Assembly: GCA_944325775.1 (NCBI GenBank)
Contig: CALVBL010000006.1
Span: 39,304-103,303 of the forward strand
Length of the DNA: 64,000 nt
Direction of reading: 5' to 3'
Origin: an uncultured Helicobacter sp.
GTDB taxonomy: Bacteria > Campylobacterota > Campylobacteria > Campylobacterales > Helicobacteraceae
Under the pieces are notes generated by a model, which saw nothing but the letters and a program-made list of their open reading frames with translations, did no database searches and had not been told where the DNA came from. A program made the position numbers and the translations under genes. Positions within the stretch are counted from its first letter, which is position 1; the number at the start of each line of letters is the position of its first letter. Below, piece by piece: positions 18,338-27,040 of the stretch.

Positions 18338-20575
18338 CTAAGACACTCTACTGCACCGCATCGCATTTGCCAGTGCCAATAGCGCCACGCCCACATCGCC
18401 AAAAATCGCCTCCCAAATGCTCGCTAACCCAAAAAGCCCTAGCACGATAAACACGCCCTTTATCCCCAAAGCTAGAGCGATGTTTTGATAAATGATAGTC
18501 TTGGTCTTTTTAGCGATTTGGATCGTGTTTAGCAGGGTTTGTAGCGAATTATTTGTAATAATCACATCAGCACTTTGAGCACTTATATCACTCCCACTGC
18601 CCATCGCCACGCCCACATCAGCGAGTGCTAGCGTGGGAGCGTCGTTGATCCCATCACCCACAAACGCTACTTTAGCACTACTGCGTGCCTTTATCTCGCT
18701 AAAGACTCGCGCTTTGTCCTGTGGCAGAAGTGAGTGCTGATATGCACAACCGAGTTTGTCCGCCACTACCTTACAGGGATACTCACCATCACCACTAAGT
18801 ATGATCGGCTCCACTCCCATCCTGCGTAGCTCACCCACTACTGCACTCGCTTCACTTTTGAGCACATCGGCGATGAGGATATAACCCATATACTGCTTAT
18901 CACGCACGATATGCACCACACTTCCTTTCACATAGCAAGTATTATGGGCTATATCAAAAGTGTGGAGGATTTTGTCATTGCCCGCTAAAATCTCATGATC
19001 ATTGCACACCGCGCGCACACCCAAGCCAGAGAGCTCCTCATATTCGCTGATATGGTGCTTATGGGATAGATTCTGATAGACTTGTCTGATGGATTGGGCT
19101 ATGGGGTGGTTGGAGAGATTTTGCGCACACAGCGCATTAGCTAGGACTTCGTCTTTGCTAAACCCCTCACTTGGGCATATATCGATGACTTCAAACATAC
19201 CCTTTGTCAGTGTCCCTGTCTTATCAAAGGCGATGGTTGAGAGCTTGCTTAGGGCTTCTAGGTAGTTTGATCCTTTGATGAGTGCGCCACGCTTGCTCGC
19301 TGCAGCCAATCCCCCAAAGTAGCCGATAGGCACAGATACTACCAGTGCGCATGGACAACTCACCATAAGCACTACAAGCGCGCGATACGCCCATTCCTCG
19401 AAACTTTGTGCAAACACTAGTGGCGGGATAAGTGCAAGAGCTAGAGCAAAGGCAAAGACTAGGGGTGTGTAGTAGCGCGCAAAAGTCGTGATGAAATTCT
19501 CAGTAGGGGATTTGCGCAGGGTGGCAGAGGCGATTAATTCAGCGATTTGGGCGATTTGGCTTTTTTCAAATGGGCGCAAAACTTGGAATTTAAGGGCTTT
19601 GCCTAGTGCGATAGAGCCACTTAAAATCTCCTCACCCTTTTTAGATTCTATGGGGAGAGATTCACCACTGATAGCTGCGGTGTTAAAACTCGCACTCTCC
19701 TCTAGTAGCACACTATCGCAAGGGAGCATTTCGCCCGGGTATAGCACGATGATATCGCCCTCTCTCAAGTCTCTAGGATCAATGTCAGCTAGATCTAAAT
19801 CTTGTGCAAGATTTGCCCTATCTTGTATAGATTCTATAGTCTTAGCACTACTTAAAGTAGTGCTACTTGTTATAGCAGTACTTGCAAAATTTTTGACAGG
19901 CATAGAGGCAGGATCTAAGGTAGTGACCGCCCCCAAATTCAGATCATCAAAAGATGAGTGTTTCTCCAAGCGATGAGCGACACTAGGCACTAGATTCGCC
20001 CCCTCACTTATCGCCTCCTTCGATCGCCTCACGCTCACTTCTTGCAAATATTCTCCCGTAGCAAAAAACAGCATGATACTCACTGCCTCTTCCCACGCCC
20101 CCAGTCCAAACGCTGCCATGCTTGCTACCAGCATAAGCACATTTTCGTCAAAAAACTCTCTATGCCTAAAGCTCCTTAGCGCGCCTCTAAACACATTGCG
20201 CCCACTTATGAGATAGATGCCAATCCACAACAGCTTGATCCCCACCACATCATAGCTCATAGAATCTACGCGCGATGACATACCACTCCAGTGCCATAGC
20301 CCTATAGACACTAAAAATAGCGCGATAAGCCCTAGTAACCCAAAAAATTGAGGGGTAAAAAAGCTGATTTTTTGGATCTTTTGTGTGAGCTGCACTTTAG
20401 GCTCAAGAGAGCCGATAATCTCACGCACAGCACTTATATCATCACAATCAATCCGCAAGGTATTGGTAGCAAAGGATATCTGCACTTCTCGCACTCCGCT
20501 AGATTCACGCAGTTTGCGCTCTAGTTTGTCTGCACATGAAGCACAATCAAGATTTTTTATCTGGAATGTCTGCAT
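18338..20575 (-). CDS. cadA: Heavy-metal-translocating P1B-type ATPase (CadA/ZntA-like)
   Basis: 745 residues. An N-terminal metal-binding domain with CASC (about 11-17) precedes eight predicted transmembrane segments, the TM6 metal motif CPC (near 410), DKTGTLTKG near 450 with the phosphorylated Asp, and GDGINDAP near 630. CPC plus this layout indicates Zn/Cd/Co or related export. The actuator region contains an extra Ser/Thr/Asp-rich insertion of roughly 60 residues (about 200-260), making it longer than usual. A likely -10 box is at 20616-20621. Confidence 0.88.
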   Translation of the reverse strand: MQTFQIKNLDCASCADKLERKLRESSGVREVQISFATNTLRIDCDDISAVREIIGSLEPKVQLTQKIQKISFFTPQFFGLLGLIALFLVSIGLWHWSGMSSRVDSMSYDVVGIKLLWIGIYLISGRNVFRGALRSFRHREFFDENVLMLVASMAAFGLGAWEEAVSIMLFFATGEYLQEVSVRRSKEAISEGANLVPSVAHRLEKHSSFDDLNLGAVTTLDPASMPVKNFASTAITSSTTLSSAKTIESIQDRANLAQDLDLADIDPRDLREGDIIVLYPGEMLPCDSVLLEESASFNTAAISGESLPIESKKGEEILSGSIALGKALKFQVLRPFEKSQIAQIAELIASATLRKSPTENFITTFARYYTPLVFAFALALALIPPLVFAQSFEEWAYRALVVLMVSCPCALVVSVPIGYFGGLAAASKRGALIKGSNYLEALSKLSTIAFDKTGTLTKGMFEVIDICPSEGFSKDEVLANALCAQNLSNHPIAQSIRQVYQNLSHKHHISEYEELSGLGVRAVCNDHEILAGNDKILHTFDIAHNTCYVKGSVVHIVRDKQYMGYILIADVLKSEASAVVGELRRMGVEPIILSGDGEYPCKVVADKLGCAYQHSLLPQDKARVFSEIKARSSAKVAFVGDGINDAPTLALADVGVAMGSGSDISAQSADVIITNNSLQTLLNTIQIAKKTKTIIYQNIALALGIKGVFIVLGLFGLASIWEAIFGDVGVALLALANAMRCSRVS

Positions 20576-20615
20576 ACACTCTCCTAAGATTCAGGTTGCT
20601 GCCATTATGTTGTGT

Positions 20616-20621
20616 TTTATA
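20616..20621 (-). promoter_or_regulatory. Probable -10 box (TATAAA) for the metal ATPase gene
   Basis: GTATAAAA on the minus strand, 41 bases before the ATPase ATG, in a divergent intergenic region of 124 bases shared with mutY. No metal-regulator operator is recognisable. Confidence 0.35.
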
Positions 20622-20649
20622 CAATAGAGTGTTAATGGGCGCAATCTGC

Positions 20650-20655
20650 TATAAT
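20650..20655 (+). promoter_or_regulatory. Probable -10 box (TATAAT) for mutY
   Basis: GCTATAATCG lies 45 bases before the mutY ATG in the divergent region. The hexamer is a perfect match to the -10 consensus; no -35 is evident, as is common in Campylobacterota. Confidence 0.5.
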
Positions 20656-20699
20656 CGCGAAATCTTTTGCCTATCATATCTTAGTCATTTGGAGAATCT

Positions 20700-21833
20700 A
20701 TGCCCACACGCTCTGCACTTGATGCACTTCCTACTTTCCACGCCCACATCGCCAAATGGTATGCCAAGTGCGGTAGGGTGGAGCTACCATGGCGCAATCT
20801 TGCGCGTGATGGCTCGCAAAGCTATGAGGTGTATATCAGTGAGATTATGCTCCAGCAAACCCAAGTCTCAAGGGTACTAGAGGAGTTTTATTTCCCATTT
20901 TTGCGCACCTTCCCTACACTCACCGCCCTAGCAGAATCTAGCGAACAAGAAGTCTTACGACTATGGCAAGGACTAGGCTACTACACTAGAGCGCGCAACT
21001 TACGCAAATGCGCGCAAATCTGTGTGGAAAAGCATGGCGGAGCACTCCCAAGAGGTGTGGAAAATCTCCAAAAACTTCCGGGTATCGGATCATACAGCGC
21101 AGGAGCGATCAGCTGCTTTGGGTTTGGGGAGAGCGTGGGGTTTGTAGATGCTAACATCAGGCGTGTGTTTTCGCGCCTTTTTGCCCTTGCTAATCCCACA
21201 CACACAGAATTACAGAATCTAGCCACAAAACTCCTTGACACAAACGACAGCTTTAGCTACAACCAAGCCCTGCTTGACATCGGTGCGCTTGTGTGCAAGC
21301 CCAAGCCACTCTGCCTTGTATGTCCTATCAGAGAGTTTTGCCAAGGCAGCCACGCTCCACAAAACTATCCACAAAAAGTCTCAAAACCCCGTGAATCTCT
21401 GCATTTAGCACTTTTTGCCATTGACTTTTGTGAATCTGATATATCCTACATCGCGCTCACTGCACCACAGCAAGATTCACTATCACTAGATTCACCACAT
21501 AGCACTCATCATACACAACTCTACGCAGGACTCTATAACCTACCTATGATCCCTACACCATTGCTCAAATCGCACGCACTAAATCCTCTCACTCTCATCG
21601 GACATTACAAACACGCCTATACCAAATACAACATCACCACCCAGCTATGGCACACACGCTGCACAGATGAATCTATGGCGCGCGCACTATTAGATTCACT
21701 CCTGCATAACTCCTCTCAATATAGCGCGCAAAAGCCCATCGCATTTGTGCCTATCCATACACTACCCACACTCCCGCTCTCAAGCCTAAGCCACAAGGCG
21801 CTAAAGATACTTCACGCAAATCCTATGTTATAA
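20700..21833 (+). CDS. mutY: A/G-specific adenine DNA glycosylase
   Basis: Removes adenine mispaired with 8-oxoguanine, 377 residues. The catalytic domain has SEIMLQQTQVSRV with the catalytic Glu, the helix-hairpin-helix LPGIGSYSAGAI near 122-133, VDANIRRVFSRL, and four Cys for the iron-sulfur cluster spaced C-x5-C-x2-C-x5-C near 200-217. The C-terminal part is a divergent NUDIX-like domain. Loss of such activity raises G:C to T:A mutation but does not itself control homopolymer slippage. Confidence 0.93.
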   Translation: MPTRSALDALPTFHAHIAKWYAKCGRVELPWRNLARDGSQSYEVYISEIMLQQTQVSRVLEEFYFPFLRTFPTLTALAESSEQEVLRLWQGLGYYTRARNLRKCAQICVEKHGGALPRGVENLQKLPGIGSYSAGAISCFGFGESVGFVDANIRRVFSRLFALANPTHTELQNLATKLLDTNDSFSYNQALLDIGALVCKPKPLCLVCPIREFCQGSHAPQNYPQKVSKPRESLHLALFAIDFCESDISYIALTAPQQDSLSLDSPHSTHHTQLYAGLYNLPMIPTPLLKSHALNPLTLIGHYKHAYTKYNITTQLWHTRCTDESMARALLDSLLHNSSQYSAQKPIAFVPIHTLPTLPLSSLSHKALKILHANPML

Positions 21834-21870
21834 TATCGCCTCAACCATAAACCACCACAAAGGAGATATA

Positions 21871-22985
21871 ATGAAATCATTTGGATTCTGCAATGAAGGC
21901 ATTCTAGCCTATCAAGGCTGGTATAAAAAAACACTAATGTTTTTTGGCAAACCTCTACTCTCGCGCCACTTGCAAGTGATGTCCTATAAGGGGGGGGGAT
22001 ATATGAAATTCTCTACACCTACAAGCTCTTTGACAAACGACAGCTTATCCAAATAACCAAATACAAAACACTCTTCTCACTCTATCACAACTGGTACTAC
22101 ACCAAAGATATGCTAGCAGACCCAGATCTCACACACAAAATCGCGCGCCTGTGCGATGGACTAGATGTTACAAGCCGATCCACAGTAGCACGGATACTCT
22201 CGCGTATGCACACTCTAAATCGCAATAAACAAAAAACCTGCTTCCACCTCACTCAAGAAGAGATCGCCGAGCTAGATTGCATACGCACCCAGTTTTTCCC
22301 TAATATCTACCAAATCGCGCCCGATCTCTACTGCTACAATGGCTACTTCCTCTCTACGAAATTTTTTGAAATCAGTGTGCTGTGGCACAGACATAATCTC
22401 AATACCTTTAGCTCCAACACCCTTGAAATGATGAAAGGCAAAGCCATCATTGATGTGGGCGCGTGTGTGGGCGACAGCTCGCTTGTATTTCAAGATTTCA
22501 CTGACAAGCAAATCTATGCGTTTGAGCCCACGACCCAAAACTACCAGCACCTGCTCCAAACTATCAAACTCAACAACACCACGCGTATCACTCCAGTCAA
22601 AAAAGCCCTAGGTTCTAAGCCTGATCGTATGAAAATCAGCGTAAATGGCGGTGGCTCTAGCCTCGTGATCGACAATCACACAAGCTTTGATGATGTGGAA
22701 GTCATCACGTTAGATTCATTTGTGCAAGAGCATCATCTGCAAGTGGGATTTATCAAAGTCGATATTGAGGGTTTTGAGCAGGAATTCCTAAAGGGCGCAA
22801 GAGAAACCATCACCACGCAAAAGCCCGCAATGCTTCTTAGCATCTATCATAGTGCTGATGACTTTCTCAATATCAAGCCGATGATAGAATCTTGGAATCT
22901 GGGCTATCGCTTCAAGATCATCAAGCCTATTGACTTTAGTGTGATGACAGAGACTGCGCTGTATTGTGAGGTGTGTGACCAATAA
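21871..22985 (+). CDS. Phase-variable FkbM-family methyltransferase, frame-shifted (OFF) here
   Basis: The gene starts at ATG 21871 behind AAAGGAG. A run of nine G (21990-21998) puts translation into a frame that stops at 22056 after 61 residues. Adding one G makes a continuous 371-codon reading frame (IYEILYTYKLF... joining the downstream frame before 22110) to TGA/TAA at 22985. The downstream part is a SAM-dependent FkbM-type O-methyltransferase: IIDVGACVGDSS near the SAM site, YAFEPTTQNY, IKVDIEGFEQE. Such enzymes usually methylate glycans. An internal ATG at 22110 could give a 291-residue product but lacks a good ribosome site. Confidence 0.85.
21990..21998 (+). repeat. Poly-G tract (G9), contingency switch of the FkbM gene
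   Basis: Nine consecutive G beginning within an AAG codon. G9 gives a premature stop at 22056; G10 or G7 restores the full frame. The tract lies about 40 codons into the gene, typical for slipped-strand phase variation in Helicobacter and Campylobacter. Confidence 0.85.
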
Positions 22986-23004
22986 AAGTCGTGCATGCTT
23001 GGCT

Positions 23005-23026
23005 GGAGTGAATCCAACCTCACTCC
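23005..23026. terminator. Hairpin between convergent FkbM and yceI genes
   Basis: A perfect 7-bp inverted repeat GGAGTGA/TCACTCC with an 8-base loop fills the 42-base gap between the two convergent stops. There is no T-run on either side, so it is only a candidate bidirectional transcription barrier. Confidence 0.35.
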
Positions 23027-23027
23027 G

Positions 23028-23561
23028 CTACTGCAGTGCCAAGCGTACATCGATTTTCACGGAGTTGCTCATAATTGCATAGCTCTCCATGCCAAAGTCC
23101 TTTTTGATATCGACCTTACCCTCTAGTGTGAGGATAGAGGCAGATTCTGTGTTTGTGGATTCTAGAGTGCTAGCTAGACGCACTTCCTTTGTCACGCCGT
23201 GAATCTCAAGTATGCCGACAACCTCGCCTGTGGAATCTGTGAGTTTTTTGTATTCTTTCATCACGAAGGTGATATAGGGGAATTTCTGACTATCGATGAG
23301 GCTCTCACCCCTGATATGCTCATCGCGTGTCTCATTCCCGCTCTGCACAGAATCTACCGCAATCTTGCCCTTTAAGGCGGTTATTAAACCATCTTCTATG
23401 CTAACCTCACCCTCGTAGTTTTCAAACACACCCTCCACACTCACTGCTAGAAACTTACTACCTTCAAAACCCACTTTAGATTGAGTTTTGTCTATGCCAT
23501 ACTCCCTTGCACCCAAAAGGCTAAGAGTGGCGATTAATATGCCCATCACTGCTGTTTTCAT
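23028..23561 (-). CDS. YceI-family periplasmic protein
   Basis: 177 residues. A signal peptide (about 1-18, ending LLGA) precedes a YceI lipocalin-like barrel: GIDKTQSKVGFEG at the N-terminus, RDEHIRGESLIDSQKFPYITF, GVTKEVRL. The family binds isoprenoid-like lipids; a physiological role in Helicobacter is not established. The ATG is behind AAGGAG, inside the last 41 bases of the marR-like gene, so both are one transcript. Confidence 0.88.
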   Translation of the reverse strand: MKTAVMGILIATLSLLGAREYGIDKTQSKVGFEGSKFLAVSVEGVFENYEGEVSIEDGLITALKGKIAVDSVQSGNETRDEHIRGESLIDSQKFPYITFVMKEYKKLTDSTGEVVGILEIHGVTKEVRLASTLESTNTESASILTLEGKVDIKKDFGMESYAIMSNSVKIDVRLALQ

Positions 23562-23985
23562 CAGATCTCCTTACTAAGAAATTTTGGTAAATATCTTCTA
23601 GGATTTTCTGCAGCGCTACATAGTCCTCATCAGACAAAAATCCTAAGATCTCTCTTTGACGTTTTTGCATTGCTTGATAGAGCTCACTCGCGATGTTTTG
23701 CCCATTTGGCGTGAGAAATATCAGGTTTTCTTTGCGATTTTTTGGATTTTTGACGCGTTTTAGCAGTTTTTTCTCCTCCAAATCATCGATCATATTGACC
23801 ACGATATTTTTATCCACGCGCAAAGTCTTAGCAAGCTGTGCTTGAGATGGTTGTGAATGCAATGCGACAAACAAAATCCCGCACTGCCGCACGCTGACAT
23901 TGTATTCCTCCACGACATTCATAAAATCACTATACAATGTCGTAGCTAGCTGTGTAGCCAAAAAGCCCAAGGAATGCTGCACCAT
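23521..23985 (-). CDS. MarR-family transcriptional regulator
   Basis: 154 residues with a winged helix-turn-helix: SQAQLAKTLRVDKNIVVNMIDDLEEKKLLKRV (split here as SQAQLAKTLRVDKNIV and MIDDLEEKKLLKRV) and the wing NPKNRKENLIFLT. The start at ATG 23985 has AAAGGAG upstream; an in-frame ATG at 24006 lacks one. It overlaps yceI by 41 bases and is transcribed away from bcp. A palindrome at 24003-24026, just before the start, is a probable autoregulatory operator. The inducing ligand is unknown. Confidence 0.85.
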   Translation of the reverse strand: MVQHSLGFLATQLATTLYSDFMNVVEEYNVSVRQCGILFVALHSQPSQAQLAKTLRVDKNIVVNMIDDLEEKKLLKRVKNPKNRKENLIFLTPNGQNIASELYQAMQKRQREILGFLSDEDYVALQKILEDIYQNFLVRRSDENSSDGHINRHS

Positions 23986-24002
23986 AGAATCTCCTTTCAG
24001 AT

Positions 24003-24026
24003 ACATATAATAATCATATTATATGT
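24003..24026. promoter_or_regulatory. Probable MarR-type operator palindrome
   Basis: ACATATAATA and TATTATATGT form a perfect 10-bp inverted repeat with a 4-base spacer, 18 bases upstream of the marR-like ATG. Size and position fit a MarR dimer site. It is AT-rich like the local promoter DNA, so chance symmetry is possible. Confidence 0.5.
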
Positions 24027-24131
24027 AAAACATATTTTATAAAAAAAATACTAATGAAGCAATGTCATTATAGAAATTATATACTATATTTTTTGTAGAA
24101 TGTTGAGTGTATTTTATGACAAGGAGTTTGT

Positions 24132-24608
24132 ATGCAAAGATTAGAGATAGGTAACCCTGCGCCGAGCTTTCGCGCGCTAGATTCACAAAGCACCGAGTTC
24201 GCCCTAGCAGACTTTAGGGGCAAATATGTGGTGGTGTATTTTTATCCCAAAGACAACACACCCGGCTGCACACTTGAAGCACAAGATTTTAGCGCGCTTT
24301 TAGAAGAATTTCTTGCTTTAGATTGTGTTGTGATAGGCATTAGTCCTGATAGCCCTAAATCACATCATAACTTTATCACTAAACATAGCTTGCGTCATAT
24401 CCTGCTATGTGATAGTGAGAAAAGTATCGCGAGCAGCTATGGAGCGTATGGAGAAAAAATGATGTATGGCAAACAGGTAATGGGTATCATTCGATCAAGC
24501 TTTCTTATCGATCCACAGGGCAATATCGCCAAAACCTATTACAATATCCGCGCCAAGGGACACGCACAAGAAGTCCTAGAGGATCTCAAAAAATTACAAG
24601 GTAAGTAA
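24132..24608 (+). CDS. bcp: Thioredoxin-dependent thiol peroxidase (Bcp/PrxQ)
   Basis: Reduces hydrogen and organic peroxides, 158 residues. The peroxidatic Cys is C46 in NTPGCTLEAQDF, with the catalytic Arg in the IRSSFLID segment. The usual second Cys five residues after C46 is replaced by Gln (Q51), so the enzyme is probably the one-Cys kind or uses another resolving partner. It is divergent from the marR-like gene; the 8-base A-run and AT-rich DNA between them hold its promoter. Confidence 0.93.
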   Translation: MQRLEIGNPAPSFRALDSQSTEFALADFRGKYVVVYFYPKDNTPGCTLEAQDFSALLEEFLALDCVVIGISPDSPKSHHNFITKHSLRHILLCDSEKSIASSYGAYGEKMMYGKQVMGIIRSSFLIDPQGNIAKTYYNIRAKGHAQEVLEDLKKLQGK

Positions 24609-24614
24609 AAAATC

Positions 24615-24679
24615 GGAGGATAGGAGAATCTAAGCAATCCTCCCCTGCACAAAAGCACAAGGGAGATTCTAAGAATCTT
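24615..24679. terminator. Inverted repeats between convergent bcp and BI-1 genes
   Basis: Two structures lie in this 80-base gap: GGAGGAT (24615-24621) pairs with ATCCTCC (24637-24643), and AGATTC (24664-24669) pairs with GAATCT (24673-24678) across TAA. A further AGAATCT sits at about 24625. No long T-run follows. A termination role is inferred from position; the second pair is made of the over-represented heptamer of this genome. Confidence 0.4.
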
Positions 24680-24688
24680 GAAGTGGGG

Positions 24689-25381
24689 TTAGTCTCTGCT
24701 ACCAGCGATACCAAAAAGCTGGAGGATTGATACGAAAATATTATAAAAATCCAAATATAGCGAAATAGCCGCATCTACTGGACTATCATACAATCCGCGA
24801 ATGATGTTTTGTGTGTCATACGCTACATACGCACTAAAGAGTAGTGCCGCTGCACCCGCGATGATCGCTTGGAATCCCATACTAAGCACGAAAATATTAA
24901 CAATCGAGCACACCATTACCACGATAAGCGCGATAAAGAGCATTTTACCCATACTGGCTAGATCACGCCTAGTGCGCACACCATAGATGCTCATCACGCC
25001 AAAGATAATAGTCGTCATCCCAAACGCCGCGACAACGCTCGAAAGACCACCATCGATTACGATAACCATACCGAGAAGCGGGGTAATCGCAAGCCCTGTG
25101 AGGAAAGTAAAGATAAATAACATCGCGATATTTAAGCCCGGCTTAGAACGCGAAAACATAAGCCCAAAGAGCGCAGCAAACTCTGCAACAAAGATAAGCA
25201 TACGATTTTCCATCACCATTTGGAAATTCATAAAGCCTACTAGCGCACCAATAGTCGCAATAAGCAAGCTCGCCCCAAAAAACTTATAAGTAGTTTTCAC
25301 AAAATTTACAAGCGCACTCTCTTGTGCTGCTGCCATAGAGGCGACATCTGCATTTGTGTAATTTCTATCGTATAAAGCCAT
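24689..25381 (-). CDS. Bax inhibitor-1/YccA-family membrane protein
   Basis: 230 residues with about seven transmembrane segments, matching the BI-1 (TMBIM) family. The start at 25381 (MALYDRNYTNADVAS) is typical of epsilonproteobacterial members; the extension to 25411 is not. Bacterial homologues are calcium-leak channels or interact with FtsH (YccA in E. coli); which applies here is unknown. It ends convergently with bcp. Confidence 0.88.
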   Translation of the reverse strand: MALYDRNYTNADVASMAAAQESALVNFVKTTYKFFGASLLIATIGALVGFMNFQMVMENRMLIFVAEFAALFGLMFSRSKPGLNIAMLFIFTFLTGLAITPLLGMVIVIDGGLSSVVAAFGMTTIIFGVMSIYGVRTRRDLASMGKMLFIALIVVMVCSIVNIFVLSMGFQAIIAGAAALLFSAYVAYDTQNIIRGLYDSPVDAAISLYLDFYNIFVSILQLFGIAGSRD

Positions 25382-25441
25382 AACAACTCCTTCATTGAAA
25401 TTTGCGCGCAATTGTATAGTAGTATGGTAAATCCCACATAA

Positions 25442-25966
25442 TCACTGCCGCACTAAGTCATCAATAATAAAAAGCAGATTTTGCCTAAGAAGCTTGATAA
25501 TCTCGCTTTGGGAAATCTCGCTTTCTTTGCCTGTGCCAAAGTAGTGATTTTTGCTTAGTTTAAGCTCCCCATTAGCACGCTCTTTGATAGTTTGCTTCTT
25601 TTGTGCAAGTGTGAGATTCACAAGAGATGTGAGCACCGCTTCGCTCGTGGATTTAGCGATATTAGAATCTTCGCTTTTTTTGTGAATCTCTAGGGTGTAT
25701 TGCACATCAAGATTCCATACATTCTCACCTGCTTCTTGCGTGAAAACAAAACAATTCGAAGCACTTAGTGTCTTGCCAAGCAATGCCTTAAAGTCATATA
25801 CATCAAACAAATCTGTGCTTCCGGAGATCTTGCTTGTATCAAAAAGTACCTGATATTTTGGGGTTTGGCATTTGGTGATATTTTCATCTTGCGGCGTTGC
25901 CTCATCTTGACATCCTGCAAACACCATCACAGCCAATACTAATCCCAACAATTTCAATCTCTGCAT
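25442..25966 (-). CDS. Predicted lipoprotein
   Basis: 174 residues with a clear type II signal peptide (lipobox LAVMVFAGC, Cys near 19). The mature part is hydrophilic with two further Cys (near 33 and 72) that could form a disulphide. No family is recognised. It is upstream of the BI-1 gene on the same strand with its own AGGAGG site. Confidence 0.7.
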   Translation of the reverse strand: MQRLKLLGLVLAVMVFAGCQDEATPQDENITKCQTPKYQVLFDTSKISGSTDLFDVYDFKALLGKTLSASNCFVFTQEAGENVWNLDVQYTLEIHKKSEDSNIAKSTSEAVLTSLVNLTLAQKKQTIKERANGELKLSKNHYFGTGKESEISQSEIIKLLRQNLLFIIDDLVRQ

Positions 25967-26032
25967 ACTCTCCTCCTTAATAAATGCGATATGCTAGATT
26001 CTACTCACATAATCGTTAAATCCCCATAAACC

Positions 26033-27019
26033 TCACACAAGTCCTACAAGTTCTTTGGCTTTTTGGTAAGTTTGGGTGGCAATTGGGCGCACCACCTGCG
26101 CGCCCTTGTCTAGAATCTCGCGGATATATGCCTCATCACTCATAAGCTGCTCGTATTTCTCTCTAATGGGGCGCAGAGATTCTATCACGACTTCGGCGAT
26201 GGCGACTTTTAGCTGCCCATAGCCCTTGCCTGCGAACTCCTGCTCGATAGATTCTCTACTTTTGTGTGTGAAAATCTCATAAATACTAAGAAGATTATAC
26301 AATCCCGGGCGCGCAGGATCAAACACGATGGTGGTTTGTGAATCTGTAGTGGCTTTTTTGAATTTGCGCATAATCGCTTCGGGGCTATCAAGCAGGAAAA
26401 TCGCGTGATTTGCGCCATGGGCGGATTTGCTCATTTTAGATTCTGGCGCATCTAGCCCCATAATCCGCGCACCCACTTTGGGGATAATAGCCTCTGGGAT
26501 CTTAAAACACTCGCCATAGTCGCGGTTAAAGCGCATCGCCACATCTCGCGTGAGCTCTAAATGCTGCTTTTGATCCTCGCCCACCGGCACGCCATCGACT
26601 TGATAGAGCAAGATATCCGCCGCCATAAGTGCTGGGTAGTTAAACAACCCGACATTGATATTTTTGGGATTTTTGGCAGATTTATCTTTGAATTGCGTCA
26701 TTCTACTCATATCGCCCATAGGGATATTACAATCTAATATCCACGCAAGCGCAGCGTGCTCATCAATCTGACTTTGGATAAAAAGACTGGATTTATTGGT
26801 ATCAATCCCACAAGCCACAAGCATTGCAGCAAGCTCATAGGTCTTTTGGCGCAGCTCTTGCGGATCTTGTTTGATCGTGATAGCGTGGGAATTAACAACA
26901 CAAAAGATATTTTCATAGCTATCTTGTGAATCTACCCAGTTCTTCACCGCTCCTAGATAATTGCCCAGATGTATGCTACCTGTGGGTTGTATCCCTGAAA
27001 AAACGCGTTTTTTTGTCAT
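26033..27019 (-). CDS. trpS: Tryptophanyl-tRNA synthetase
   Basis: Class I aminoacyl-tRNA synthetase, 328 residues. The HIGH-type motif is IHLGNYLG near 17-24 and the KMSKS motif is SKMSKSAHG near 195; GEDQKQHLELTRD lies between. Length is normal for bacterial TrpRS. It is followed by the lipoprotein gene after 66 bases and preceded by acpS 21 bases upstream. Confidence 0.97.
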   Translation of the reverse strand: MTKKRVFSGIQPTGSIHLGNYLGAVKNWVDSQDSYENIFCVVNSHAITIKQDPQELRQKTYELAAMLVACGIDTNKSSLFIQSQIDEHAALAWILDCNIPMGDMSRMTQFKDKSAKNPKNINVGLFNYPALMAADILLYQVDGVPVGEDQKQHLELTRDVAMRFNRDYGECFKIPEAIIPKVGARIMGLDAPESKMSKSAHGANHAIFLLDSPEAIMRKFKKATTDSQTTIVFDPARPGLYNLLSIYEIFTHKSRESIEQEFAGKGYGQLKVAIAEVVIESLRPIREKYEQLMSDEAYIREILDKGAQVVRPIATQTYQKAKELVGLV

Positions 27020-27040
27020 AGATTTCCTTATTAAAGTTTG

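Noticed and set aside
21871..22056. 61-codon ORF as a separate small gene
   Set aside because: It is the first part of the FkbM gene, ended by the G9 frameshift, not an independent gene.
24041..24048. A8 run between marR-like and bcp genes
   Set aside because: Common in AT-rich promoter DNA; not placed in a clear promoter spacer, so no claim of phase variation.
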